The translations under genes and the position numbers were made by a program. 40,174 bases of DNA from a virus. Location of the stretch: the IMG/VR virus record IMGVR_UViG_3300006805_000060, positions 1 through 40,174 of that record; one strand, 5' to 3'. The notes below the pieces were generated by a model that saw only the letters and a list, made by a program, of their open reading frames with translations, did no database searches and had not been told where the DNA came from. Positions 21,891 to 30,241 of the stretch are shown one piece after another. The first letter of the stretch is position 1, and the number at the start of each line of letters is the position of its first letter.

Positions 21891-22490
21891 GTGAACATCT
21901 TTTATCTTGACAATGACCCAGTTAAATGTGCAGAAATGCATAACGATAAACACTGTATCAAAATGATTTTGGAATATGCTCAACTCCTTTCCACTGCTCA
22001 TCGCGTTCTTGATGGCGTTTCCACTGTCGGGCTTACTAGCACCGGCCGGAAAAAAACTTCCTACGTCCTCTCCGATGCTCGGGATGCCATTCTTTATTCT
22101 GCTACTCACATTAATCATCCGTCTGCAATTTGGGTAAGACAATCAGATAAAAATTATGACTGGTTGTTTTCTCTGTTTCAGTCATTGATGGATGAATACA
22201 CATATCGTTATGGTAAGACTCATGCCTGTTCTAAACTTGAAATGTTTCTTGATAGAATACCAAACAATATTCCACAAAAGCCTTTCAATGAACCAACACC
22301 TGCAATGCCACCAGAAATAAAAATTCCAGTGGCCGGTCCTCGTGGACAATTGTATTATGATTCAATTGCTTCGTATAAAAATTACTATATACAAAGTAAA
22401 GCACATCTTGCAAGTTGGAAAGGTAAAACCAATTCTCGTCCAGTTCCGCAATGGTTTCAAACTGGATTAGAAAAACTAGCAGTAATTTAA
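21891..22490 (+). CDS. Conserved phage protein, FYLDxDPxKCAxxHxDKH family (199 aa)
   Basis: GTG start at 21891 gives (M)NIFYLDNDPVKCAEMHNDKH. The pattern FYLDxDPxxAAxxHxxKHxVKMILExAQLLxTAH followed by NHPSxxWxRxSxxNYxWL is widespread in T4-like phages and some bacteria, with conserved His, Asp and Trp. Its function is not known to me. No ribosome site precedes GTG. An overlapping 10-codon frame (ATG 21878 to TGA 21910) lies between the promoter and this start and could couple translation. Confidence 0.78.
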   Translation: MNIFYLDNDPVKCAEMHNDKHCIKMILEYAQLLSTAHRVLDGVSTVGLTSTGRKKTSYVLSDARDAILYSATHINHPSAIWVRQSDKNYDWLFSLFQSLMDEYTYRYGKTHACSKLEMFLDRIPNNIPQKPFNEPTPAMPPEIKIPVAGPRGQLYYDSIASYKNYYIQSKAHLASWKGKTNSRPVPQWFQTGLEKLAVI

Positions 22491-22516
22491 CTTGAACTTT
22501 ATTAATAAGGAAACAC

Positions 22517-23095
22517 ATGAAATTTGTAAAAATCTTGGCAGTTGCAGCACTATTGGTATCTAGTTCTTCGTTCGCACAGAACACTGGCTATACTACGTTT
22601 GAATTCTCACAAGAAACTAAACGTGCAGACGACTCAGATAAACTTAAAGGTGGTCTAGTTGTTGGTATCAAAACACCACAAGGTCAAGACTACAGCATTA
22701 AAGCAGAATCTAGTCAAACTCGCGTTGGTGAAGGTTCGATTTCAACAGGACTAGAAGTTCGTGCAAAGCAAAACTTTTCAGATGTTGGTCTTGGTATTAA
22801 ACCATACCTTGGTGTTCGTCTAGGCGAGAAAATGGAAAGCGATAAACATTTCAGTCACTATGCAGTTGATACTGGTGTGAAGTTTCCAATCGTTGGTGCA
22901 TTGAGCGGCGATGTTGGTGTTCGTTATCGTAACGCCTTTAATACTGCAAATGCATTCCAAAGTACCCGATACCATGTTATCGCTTCATACGCAGTAACCA
23001 AGACTGATTCAGTTGCTGTTCGTTACAGCCAAGCATATGGTGATGTTGCAGAAGAAAAAGATGCATGGCGTTTGAGTTACACACATAGTTTCTAA
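22517..23095 (+). CDS. Exported beta-barrel-like outer-membrane protein (192 aa)
   Basis: A signal peptide MKFVKILAVAALLVSSSSFA with cleavage after SFA. The mature part has alternating strands ending in a terminal aromatic (WRLSYTHSF), as in outer-membrane barrels, which need a C-terminal Phe. Segments such as GLVVGIKTPQG, GLGIKPYLGVRLG and VGVRYRNAF fit an eight-stranded porin-like or OmpA/OmpX-like barrel. A phage-made outer-membrane protein could alter adsorption, as known for some phage porins. It is transcribed with the gene at 21891 and followed by a strong terminator. Confidence 0.8.
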   Translation: MKFVKILAVAALLVSSSSFAQNTGYTTFEFSQETKRADDSDKLKGGLVVGIKTPQGQDYSIKAESSQTRVGEGSISTGLEVRAKQNFSDVGLGIKPYLGVRLGEKMESDKHFSHYAVDTGVKFPIVGALSGDVGVRYRNAFNTANAFQSTRYHVIASYAVTKTDSVAVRYSQAYGDVAEEKDAWRLSYTHSF

Positions 23096-23113
23096 TTTTA
23101 AAGTATAAAGAAG

Positions 23114-23138
23114 AACTCTCCTTCATGGAGAGTTTTTC
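23114..23138 (+). terminator. Rho-independent terminator
   Basis: Stem AACTCTCC (23114-23121) with GGAGAGTT (23127-23134), loop TTCAT, followed by more T residues (TTT). It ends the unit that starts at the promoter at 21834. Confidence 0.85.
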
Positions 23139-23164
23139 ACTTGTTGATTACATAAAGAAATAAC

Positions 23165-23443
23165 ATGCCGACATACCAATTTAAAAATTCAAAAACGGAT
23201 GAAATTGAAGAACATCGTATGAGTTATACTGTGCTCGATGAATTCAAGACAGAAAATCCACATTTGACTATACATATTAGTGCTGAAAATATACCTATTC
23301 TTGGTGATGCCACAAGAATGAGTATTCCTGGTCACGGACAGCCACATGCAGCATTCGAGACTGGAGTAATCCAGCGAATGAAGGAGACCATTCCTGGTAA
23401 TACCATGTCTGGTCATAAAACGAAAGCACCAAGGGAATGGTAA
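23165..23443 (+). CDS. Small conserved T4-like protein (92 aa)
   Basis: MPTYQFKNSKTDEIEEHRMSY then DEFKTENPHL matches a conserved small protein of T4-like phages and cyanophages (MPTYxFxNtxTgEixEhxMsyxxLdeFkxxNPHL). The beginning resembles the FmdB zinc-ribbon pattern but the Cys residues are gone. The C-terminus has a conserved basic stretch (MSGHKTKAPREW). Function unknown. Confidence 0.75.
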   Translation: MPTYQFKNSKTDEIEEHRMSYTVLDEFKTENPHLTIHISAENIPILGDATRMSIPGHGQPHAAFETGVIQRMKETIPGNTMSGHKTKAPREW

Positions 23444-23485
23444 AACAAATTCCAATTTTGTTACAACAATGTAAAGGCGGACTTA

Positions 23486-24187
23486 ATGGCATCCAAAGCA
23501 AAAAAATCTCCAGCAGAAGAAGCAAGCAAACAGCACTTCTCACTCAAAACAATAAAGCCATTAACCAAAAATCAAGAGAAAACATTTGATGAATATGACA
23601 CAGGAAATCATCTAGTCTTATCTGGTTCTGCGGGTTCAGGTAAATCATTTCTTGCATTGTATTTAAGTCTACGAGAAATCTTAGCAAAAGGTTCGTATTA
23701 TAATAAGGTAATTATTATTCGTTCGGCTGTTCCTTCTAGAGATTTGGGTTTTGTTCCTGGTACATTGGAAGAAAAATCAAAAATTTACCAAGAACCGTAT
23801 ATGAATATTGTAAATGAGTTGGTTGGACGTGGTGATGCTTGGCACTTTTTGATGCATAAAGAAATTATTGAATTTCAGACCACCAGTTTCTTGCGAGGTC
23901 TTACTTTCCGTGATTGTATCATTGTTTTTGATGAGTTTCAATCAGCAACATTTCATGAAATAGATTCAGTTTTAACTAGAGTTGGTGATAATTGTCGGTT
24001 TATTCTTTGTGGAGATCATGCACAAAATGACTTGAATAATAAAAAAGAAAAGTCTGGTTTTCATGATGCCATAAATATAGTAACTAAGATCCCTAGTGTT
24101 AGTCAAATTAATTTTACCATTGACGATGTAGTTAGATCGGGCTTTGTTAAAGAGTATTTGATTGCAAAAGAGAAACAGGGTCTATAA
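23486..24187 (+). CDS. phoH: PhoH-like ATPase (233 aa)
   Basis: Walker A GSAGSGKS at 47-54, Walker B CIIVFDEFQ at about 144-152 and a final ILCGDHAQND (about 175-184). The block LTKNQ then VLSGSAGSGKSFL is the PhoH/NTPase layout, and the protein is of ordinary length for phage PhoH. PhoH proteins are RNA/DNA-dependent ATPases common in marine and freshwater phages; their role in infection is not settled. Ribosome site aaaggcgga. No phosphate-type regulatory box was seen. Confidence 0.92.
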   Translation: MASKAKKSPAEEASKQHFSLKTIKPLTKNQEKTFDEYDTGNHLVLSGSAGSGKSFLALYLSLREILAKGSYYNKVIIIRSAVPSRDLGFVPGTLEEKSKIYQEPYMNIVNELVGRGDAWHFLMHKEIIEFQTTSFLRGLTFRDCIIVFDEFQSATFHEIDSVLTRVGDNCRFILCGDHAQNDLNNKKEKSGFHDAINIVTKIPSVSQINFTIDDVVRSGFVKEYLIAKEKQGL

Positions 24188-24211
24188 TTTACTGCATCAT
24201 TACCAAAATAA

Positions 24212-25078
24212 ATGACTATACCAACAAATAATGTAAGTTTTTCACAAATACAATCTGAGTGGGGTGGATCTGATCCCATCTCACTCGGTGAGTATTATAT
24301 AAATGCTGGAATTATACCGGCAAATTATTATACAGCAGATAAAATACCACCACTTGGAACAGATATTCAAGTAAGTGACTTTGAAAATACATCATCAGAA
24401 TTTGTTGGGTCACAAATCACACCTTTTTTTTGGAATAATAGAGCATCACTTATTCGAGGATTGGGTGGAAATAACGCAGCAGTTTGGTTGGGAGACTCAT
24501 ATACGGTGGGTGGTCCAGCGCAACGATATGTTGGCACACAAGGTGCTTCATGGGCTTTTGCAAATTCAACACTGACGCAATATAGCAAAACTGCAACAAT
24601 GGTTTCGTGGGCAGTCGGCAGCAGTCCCACAATATATGCACAAACTAGTAATCCATTAGCTAATGTTTTATATGGTCCTAGCAACCTCGGGCCAGCTTCC
24701 TTACATGTGAGTATTATTCCAAATTTTGTTGATTTAATCACATCAAATTATATTGCATGGTCACGCAGTGGTGGAAATAGTGGTTCATGGGCTGGTTGTT
24801 TTATACTACCTGGTGCATGGCAAGTAAAAGTCGATAAACTTGGTGTTACTGCTGGTGATATTTTAGCACCAGGTGAAATAAGCATCATTTTTAGACCATC
24901 TGCTGGTGACGGTCCAGGTCATGTTCCGGGTTCAGGAATATCAACATCTATTGCTTGGACGAGTTGGTGGTATAATTCTTATGGTTTTCAAATGAATGTA
25001 AATACGACCAATGCAAATCTATTTCAAGGCACATCTTTGGACACAGGATATAGATTTGTTAAATTCTATAAACCATAA
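24212..25078 (+). CDS. Virion or tail-fibre-like protein (288 aa)
   Basis: Begins MTIPTNNVSFSQIQSEWGG then ISLGEYY, a module (xVsxxxIqxEfGGsxPISLxEYY) at the start of many virion proteins of T4-like phages, followed by the short I.VSDF motif. The remainder is Gly/Ser/Trp-rich, beta-type, with ASWAF, WAVGSS and WTSWWYNSYG, as in receptor-binding tips. Codon use appears less phage-typical than neighbours. No ribosome site was seen before ATG 24212. Confidence 0.7.
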   Translation: MTIPTNNVSFSQIQSEWGGSDPISLGEYYINAGIIPANYYTADKIPPLGTDIQVSDFENTSSEFVGSQITPFFWNNRASLIRGLGGNNAAVWLGDSYTVGGPAQRYVGTQGASWAFANSTLTQYSKTATMVSWAVGSSPTIYAQTSNPLANVLYGPSNLGPASLHVSIIPNFVDLITSNYIAWSRSGGNSGSWAGCFILPGAWQVKVDKLGVTAGDILAPGEISIIFRPSAGDGPGHVPGSGISTSIAWTSWWYNSYGFQMNVNTTNANLFQGTSLDTGYRFVKFYKP

Positions 25079-25085
25079 GGACAAA

Positions 25086-25307
25086 ATGGATAATTTTAAA
25101 ATAATTTGCAAAAATAAAAACAGAACATTAAAAATTGAATATGTAACATATGCTGAGGCAGATATAACAATTCCATTAGATAAAAATAGTGTTGAGTTGC
25201 GCGGAGAAGCGTTACGAAAATATATCAATGAATATATAATATCTCAATTGCCAGATGTTGAACGTGTCGAACCAGATTTGGAATTGGCTGAAAAATTAGG
25301 ACTATAA
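25086..25307 (+). CDS. Small unknown protein (73 aa)
   Basis: ATG at 25086 after aagga; the upstream frame lies in the previous gene. The product begins MDNFKIICKNKNRTLKIEY and has a helix around GEALRKYINEYIISQ. It lies between virion-type genes, so it could be an assembly factor; no motif supports this. Confidence 0.6.
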   Translation: MDNFKIICKNKNRTLKIEYVTYAEADITIPLDKNSVELRGEALRKYINEYIISQLPDVERVEPDLELAEKLGL

Positions 25308-25310
25308 ATT

Positions 25311-25532
25311 ATGAAAAAAACGAACACCTATGTAATACTAAAAACGGTATTGTATAGAACAATTTCTGTTAGTTTGAATTGGTTGGTATTGTATTTACTT
25401 ACGGGCAGTGCATCCAAATCATCACAATATGCAATTTATTTGTTTATTTTACATACAGTATTGTATATGGCATATGAAAGAATAGTTACCATATATGAGG
25501 AAAAGCACATTTATGGTGTTAAAGATGAGTAA
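25311..25532 (+). CDS. Small membrane protein, DUF2061-like (73 aa)
   Basis: Begins MKKTNTYVILKTVLYRTISVSL and holds two hydrophobic helices, about 8-29 and 40-55, with LLTGSASKSS between them and a C-terminal YERIVTIYEE. The layout K.xxxxxxRxxxxxxxx...YLLTGS...H..xYxxYER fits the small two-helix DUF2061 family. Its function is unknown. It overlaps the next gene by eight bases. Confidence 0.6.
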   Translation: MKKTNTYVILKTVLYRTISVSLNWLVLYLLTGSASKSSQYAIYLFILHTVLYMAYERIVTIYEEKHIYGVKDE

Positions 25533-26079
25533 TATGGTCGATGGAGTGCATTATAAATTTTTGAATTATCCGAAACTGCCTGATGAATTGGAACAACTGT
25601 GTTTGGACCAACTAAACAAACCAGAATTTTTCATATTTGATTTGAGTAAAAATGAAATCATCACACGAAAAGTTATAATAGACGGCGAAGTTGTTGTAAA
25701 AAAACAATGCACATTTGAAGTTTTTTCTGCACCAACAGAAGTAATTGATTGGTTATTGTCAAACAAAATAATTGATAGTATTGATACAGAAGTTGTAGTA
25801 CAAAGAAGTTATAATGGCACTGCATTATTTCCACATACAGATAATCCGGAAAATTATAACAACAACCTTACCAATTTACACAAACGAACAACTGCATTAA
25901 ATTATTTGTTGTCAGAATCTGGTCCAACAACATGTTTTTATAACACAAATAATCTGAATGATATATTGGAGTCAGTATTAATACCAAAAAGTGTATGGCA
26001 CACATTAAATGTCAATCATCTACACGGTGTAGAGAATATAGAATTTGATAGAATAAGTTTAAGTATTACACTAAATTGA
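25525..26079 (+). CDS. 2OG-Fe(II) oxygenase-like protein (184 aa)
   Basis: The double-stranded beta-helix motifs are recognisable: HTD at residues 104-106 (FPHTDNP) gives the first His and Asp, and His167 with Arg176 (HLHGVENIEFDRISLSI) gives the distal His and the 2-oxoglutarate-binding Arg. TALNYLLSESGPTT lies between, as in this superfamily. Such enzymes hydroxylate proteins, nucleic acids or small molecules. Phages carry several; the substrate cannot be read from sequence. It lies among virion genes and just before the accessory block, so it may act on either. ATG 25525 is chosen because it overlaps the previous stop. Confidence 0.65.
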   Translation: MSNMVDGVHYKFLNYPKLPDELEQLCLDQLNKPEFFIFDLSKNEIITRKVIIDGEVVVKKQCTFEVFSAPTEVIDWLLSNKIIDSIDTEVVVQRSYNGTALFPHTDNPENYNNNLTNLHKRTTALNYLLSESGPTTCFYNTNNLNDILESVLIPKSVWHTLNVNHLHGVENIEFDRISLSITLN

Positions 26080-26090
26080 GGAATAAAATT

Positions 26091-26774
26091 ATGCAAGAAA
26101 ATAAACAAATGATTACACTAGATCCAACCGATTTAAAAAGTGTTGAAACAATTATCTCGAAAATTGAAGATAGTTATTTTGAAATTCCTTTTGGTAACAC
26201 AGCATTTCAAACCAAGGCGTTTGTTGTTGCAGCATCAATTACACCAGAAAGAGCTTATCGAGCGGTTGGATTGCAATTGATGTCTATTTTATCGAGTTTG
26301 AGAATGACTATCATAGACAAAAAAATTGCAAAAGTTAAACTAGAACAAAAGAGGGAAAAATTAAAAAGTCCCGATTTAGATAAATTTGAGAAAGAGATTT
26401 TAGAACTCGAAATTTTAATGGAAACATCAGGTCATCGACATGGCGAAAAACTCATAAATGACTCACTTCAAGAATTTAATGTATTATATGCAGAATTCAT
26501 GAAGTTACCTAAGTTTACACGTGAACAGTTTGAAAGTGCAGAAGAAAATTACTTCTCACAATCATTAGACCGCCAAGCAAGAGGCATTTCGGGTGCGGTA
26601 GAATCTCTGATAAATATGCATGATGATATGCCAGCCTTGGCATCATATAAAGAAAATGTGAAATTGATTGAAAACCTAGATACACAGACGCTAAAGAATT
26701 TGCGTCTGAATATGGACAATCAAATGAGTCGAGTTATAGAAAAAGAACAGTTGAAACTCTCAACCAAAACATAA
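26091..26774 (+). CDS. Helical/coiled-coil protein (227 aa)
   Basis: ATG 26091 preceded by tgagga; the frame upstream has only TTG. The protein is helix-rich with a long heptad stretch (DKKIAKVKLEQKREKLKSP then KEILELEILME). The C-terminal part has NLRLNMDNQMSRVIEKEQLKL. A structural or chaperone role for the adjacent virion gene is possible. No family is recognised. Confidence 0.65.
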   Translation: MQENKQMITLDPTDLKSVETIISKIEDSYFEIPFGNTAFQTKAFVVAASITPERAYRAVGLQLMSILSSLRMTIIDKKIAKVKLEQKREKLKSPDLDKFEKEILELEILMETSGHRHGEKLINDSLQEFNVLYAEFMKLPKFTREQFESAEENYFSQSLDRQARGISGAVESLINMHDDMPALASYKENVKLIENLDTQTLKNLRLNMDNQMSRVIEKEQLKLSTKT

Positions 26775-26785
26775 AGAAAAAATAA

Positions 26786-27922
26786 ATGCCATTAAATTCA
26801 TCTGGCCCGTTAAGTATGGGTGGTCCCGTAGCCGGACAATCGATTGATCTTGAATTGGGTCGAGCAGCCAGTACTCAAATTGGTCTTGATGAAACACCAG
26901 TTCGTACATTGGCTGGAGTTCTTTCTGGAACTATTGGATTGTCAAATTTTTATGGCAAAGCTAATGCTTTAGATTATGGATTTCTTGGGTCTGGAGGAAT
27001 CGATCCACAGTCTGTTAATAAAATAACATATTCAACAAATACATATGCAAATTCAGGACTTACGTCAAAGATCGAGCTGTACGGTGTGGCTACAGTGTCA
27101 TCACGTGACGTAGCATTATGGTGCGGTGCCGTATCCAGTAGCGGTAACACTAAAAGTTCAGAATTATATGGTATTTCGTTAATTACATCCACATTTATCG
27201 ATCCTGCTCAAACATTACCTTATATTATTGCTTTTTCGGGAGGATTGTCGTATTTAGATATTTCTGGTTATTCATTTGGTGGCATGTATTCAAACGTGCA
27301 ACGCACCGCTACGGCACGTATTGATTTTTCGAGTTATACATCCATAAATTTAGGCAACTATTCCATAACTAATAGTTTTGGAAGGGATCCGTGTTGTTTT
27401 CACACCAATAATTATGGATATGCAACATTGGGTGGACTGAATCAGGGTACGGCAGCAGCCACAGCTTCAGGCAAATTTTCTTTTTCGACTGAAACTTGGG
27501 CAAATGTGTCATCTGGTGGTTTCCCAACACAAAATACTACAAATATTTATTATGATCGAATTCGTTGTTCCTCAATGTCCAAAACTTCGGCTTATGGAAT
27601 GGCGCAATACAACTATTATACAGGTTCACAACCATATCAACTATTGAATTATTCTGCAAAATTTTCATTTAGTACAGAAACATACACAAATCCTTTTACT
27701 CCGGCATATGTGCCTGCTGGCCAAGGAATTAGTACACCAACTCGCGGTTATTTTGGTAATGGCCAAGGCCAAGGTAACAGCGATGCGCCACCCAATAGCG
27801 TATCCGCCATCATGTTAATATATGCAACAGACACAATAGCAACAACATCAATGTACCAAGCCTCAACCCAGACGTATTTTCAGACCGGTTCAGGCATGAG
27901 TCAGAATATATCCTTAATTTAA
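26786..27922 (+). CDS. Virion protein / putative tail-fibre adhesin (378 aa)
   Basis: The N-terminal 60 residues (LNSSGPLSMGGPVAGQSI, LELGRAASTQIGLDE, then IGLSNFYGKA) are the 'xxGPISxGGxTxGxSIxxElGxxxxxxISLxxxxVRxLxGVxSGxIxxSNxYGK' module that opens many phage structural proteins. The rest is Gly/Ser/Thr/Tyr-rich and repetitive beta: FSTETWANV, FSTETYTNPF, FSFSTET recur, suggesting a beta-propeller or solenoid tip. A role in receptor binding or decoration is likely but inferred. Confidence 0.75.
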   Translation: MPLNSSGPLSMGGPVAGQSIDLELGRAASTQIGLDETPVRTLAGVLSGTIGLSNFYGKANALDYGFLGSGGIDPQSVNKITYSTNTYANSGLTSKIELYGVATVSSRDVALWCGAVSSSGNTKSSELYGISLITSTFIDPAQTLPYIIAFSGGLSYLDISGYSFGGMYSNVQRTATARIDFSSYTSINLGNYSITNSFGRDPCCFHTNNYGYATLGGLNQGTAAATASGKFSFSTETWANVSSGGFPTQNTTNIYYDRIRCSSMSKTSAYGMAQYNYYTGSQPYQLLNYSAKFSFSTETYTNPFTPAYVPAGQGISTPTRGYFGNGQGQGNSDAPPNSVSAIMLIYATDTIATTSMYQASTQTYFQTGSGMSQNISLI

Positions 27923-27924
27923 TC

Positions 27925-28164
27925 ATGAACGATTATGCACTTGTTTATTGGGATAAAAATACAAAAAAACCAATAACACATTATTTAAATGAAAACGTAA
28001 CTAATATTTTAGATTTTGCAAATTATGTGGTGCCACAAGGCACCACATTTAATGTGGTACATACGAATGACCTGGCGCACAAAACGATTCCCAAAAAAAT
28101 TGAATTAGCACTCACCGATGGTGAATCCAAGTCTTTGTTTTTTGAATATTTCAAGGCACTATAA
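27925..28164 (+). CDS. Small unknown protein (79 aa)
   Basis: Starts two bases after the fibre-like gene. Soluble alpha/beta product (MNDYALVYWDKNTKKPITHY) with the end DGESKSLFFEYFKAL. As it follows a putative fibre gene directly, a small fibre-assembly chaperone is possible, though nothing in the sequence proves it. The stop overlaps the next ATG (TAATG). Confidence 0.6.
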   Translation: MNDYALVYWDKNTKKPITHYLNENVTNILDFANYVVPQGTTFNVVHTNDLAHKTIPKKIELALTDGESKSLFFEYFKAL

Positions 28165-28748
28165 TGCTTTATGATGTTACACAATTTAAAGATGAAACAG
28201 GAAAAATGCAACATTCTTTGGTGACAAAAGATGTTGTTTTATGCCTTTGTTATCAACCACCAGGTTTACAATACAATCACCCCAATAGAAATTTAGGAAC
28301 TTTCAGTCAAGCAGTTTACGTAGTTTCTGGAGATTATACTTGTAAACCAGCATATCGAGCATCCGGTTTGAATCGAGATACAGTAGAAACTGATATCATG
28401 CATATCAAATCTGGTGATTTTGTGGATCTCGAACATCTACAAAACATCACATTACATGACAAAGCTGGATCTGATGGTGTGATGATGATACATATTAATC
28501 CTATGTCAGGTGAACCCGAATTCAATTTTGAATTTATTGGACCAAATGAATCTAGAAAAATTATTGCAACCGATAAACGTAAAATTGTCTTTTGTTTCAA
28601 AGAAGAAGTCTATGTGAATGGTGTTGAACTGTCGCTTCTCAATAGAATGCGATTAAAATATGATAGTGAAGTAGTAATTGAAACTGGCGTTAATGGTGCC
28701 TGCTTAGTTATGGAGAAACGAATTGCAACAAAACCAATTACCATATAA
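28164..28748 (+). CDS. Cupin-like protein (194 aa)
   Basis: Two beta-sandwich-like halves: AVYVVSGDYTCKPAYRA with HIKSGDFVDLEHL and IVFCFKEEVYVNGVELSLLN with YDSEVVIET. The pattern 'voltage of strands, then Gly, then His/Glu-rich turn' fits a double cupin. Unlike classical cupins the His pair is not HxH, so metal binding is uncertain. It is coupled to the gene before it and overlaps the adenylating enzyme after it by 26 bases, tying it to that operon. Confidence 0.5.
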   Translation: MLYDVTQFKDETGKMQHSLVTKDVVLCLCYQPPGLQYNHPNRNLGTFSQAVYVVSGDYTCKPAYRASGLNRDTVETDIMHIKSGDFVDLEHLQNITLHDKAGSDGVMMIHINPMSGEPEFNFEFIGPNESRKIIATDKRKIVFCFKEEVYVNGVELSLLNRMRLKYDSEVVIETGVNGACLVMEKRIATKPITI

Positions 28749-30240
28749 TTGCCTAACACACTTAGATCAAATCTCTCAACAGTTAGGCACCCAAAATAAA
28801 ATTGCAGTAATCGATAATACAAATTCAATCACATACAGTGAATTGTACACCAAAGCAAAACGTTTTGGTTGTTCACTGTTGAACTGCAATATCAAACATC
28901 AAGAACATATCATAATATGTCTCGAAGATTCTATAGATTTCATTGTTTGTTTTCTGGGTTCAATCTATGCAGGTATAATACCTGTTGTAATTAATCCCAA
29001 TTTATCAAATTCAGAAATTCATCAAATTGTAGTCAAAAGCCCAGCCAACAATGTCATTTGTTCCAAATCTAGGGCCAATGATTTTTGTCAGAAAGAATGG
29101 AATCTGATATTAATTCCTGATGTTATCACTGGCAATTCAGTTGACAGATTCATTGGTCAACAATATAATACAAAAATTGAACCAACTGACACATATGAAA
29201 ATGATGATGCTTTTATTTACTGTACATCTGGTACCACAGGACACATAAAACTGGTGGTACATTCTCAAAAAAGTATTTGTGGCACCGGACTGCAATATGG
29301 TACATCAGTAATATCATTGAATAAAAATGATGTTGTATTTTCTGCTGCGAAACTATCTCATGCATATGGTTTAGGAAATTCCATTTCAATTCCTTTTGTT
29401 CACGGATGTACCGTCGTATTGGAATCAAGTCTGGCCACGCCAGAAACTATAGTAAAACTTATAGAAACCAATAAGGTTACCACTTTCTGTGGAGTACCGA
29501 GACACTTCACCTCTTTATTAAATACATCCAGGCAGTATAGTTTGGATACATTAAAAGTTTGTTTATCCGCAGGAGAATCTTTACCACAAAAAGTAGGTAA
29601 GGACTTTACAAATCGATACAAGTGTGTTATAATCAATGCAATAGGTTCTACAGAAATATTAGGTTTTGCCTTGTCCACAAGATCAGACGACATTGCTTAT
29701 GGTAGTACCGGCACGGTAGTTGATGGTTGTCAAGTGAAATTAATGGACGACTACGGTAATGAAGTGAAACAGGGACAACTAGGTGAATTATTTGTACATA
29801 GTGAGTATTCATCTAAAAAATATTGGAATGATGAAAGTTCAACACAATATACTTTCATCGATGGTTGGATAAAAACTAACGATATGTATATGGTGAATAC
29901 AAATGGTCATTATGTGCATAAAGGTCGAAAAAATGATTGTATGAAAGTTAATGGTTTATATGTTTCATTGACTGGATTAGAAAAAGATTTATATGAGGTG
30001 GATTCGATTTTAGATGCAGCTGTGGTTTTTGTTGAGAATAAATACGGATTGAATAAGATTGAATTGCATATAGTATTAAAAGATAATTTCAATGAGGATA
30101 TAGAATATGCAAACATACAACAACATTTCAACAAACACGAATTGTTATCAAACCGTCCTTTTACCATAAAAATTATAGACGCATTGCCTCGTACACAATC
30201 TGGTAAAATCAAGAAATATGTTTTATTAAATAGAGATTAA
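28723..30240 (+). CDS. Acyl/aryl-AMP-forming ligase, ANL superfamily (505 aa)
   Basis: A complete class I adenylate-forming enzyme. Core motifs: A3 YCTSGTTGHIK at 166-176, A5 GSTE at 308-311, A7-like TND with Asp387, A8 GRKNDCMKVNG at 401-411, and A10 RTQSGKIKK with Lys495. The segment FSAAKLSHAYGLGNS (206-220) is close to the FSAAKLFFAYGLGN block of benzoate-CoA ligases, hinting at an aryl or short carboxylic acid. Such enzymes make an acyl-AMP and pass it to CoA or a carrier; no carrier domain is fused. Start TTG at 28723 is preceded by ggaga at six bases. I do not know T4-like phages with this gene. Confidence 0.9.
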   Translation: MQQNQLPYNCLTHLDQISQQLGTQNKIAVIDNTNSITYSELYTKAKRFGCSLLNCNIKHQEHIIICLEDSIDFIVCFLGSIYAGIIPVVINPNLSNSEIHQIVVKSPANNVICSKSRANDFCQKEWNLILIPDVITGNSVDRFIGQQYNTKIEPTDTYENDDAFIYCTSGTTGHIKLVVHSQKSICGTGLQYGTSVISLNKNDVVFSAAKLSHAYGLGNSISIPFVHGCTVVLESSLATPETIVKLIETNKVTTFCGVPRHFTSLLNTSRQYSLDTLKVCLSAGESLPQKVGKDFTNRYKCVIINAIGSTEILGFALSTRSDDIAYGSTGTVVDGCQVKLMDDYGNEVKQGQLGELFVHSEYSSKKYWNDESSTQYTFIDGWIKTNDMYMVNTNGHYVHKGRKNDCMKVNGLYVSLTGLEKDLYEVDSILDAAVVFVENKYGLNKIELHIVLKDNFNEDIEYANIQQHFNKHELLSNRPFTIKIIDALPRTQSGKIKKYVLLNRD

Positions 30241-30241
30241 G

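Noticed and set aside
23444-23463. Possible weak terminator (AACAAATTCCAATTTTGTT)
   Set aside because: The stem is AT-only with mismatches and lacks a U-tract; it is not convincing.
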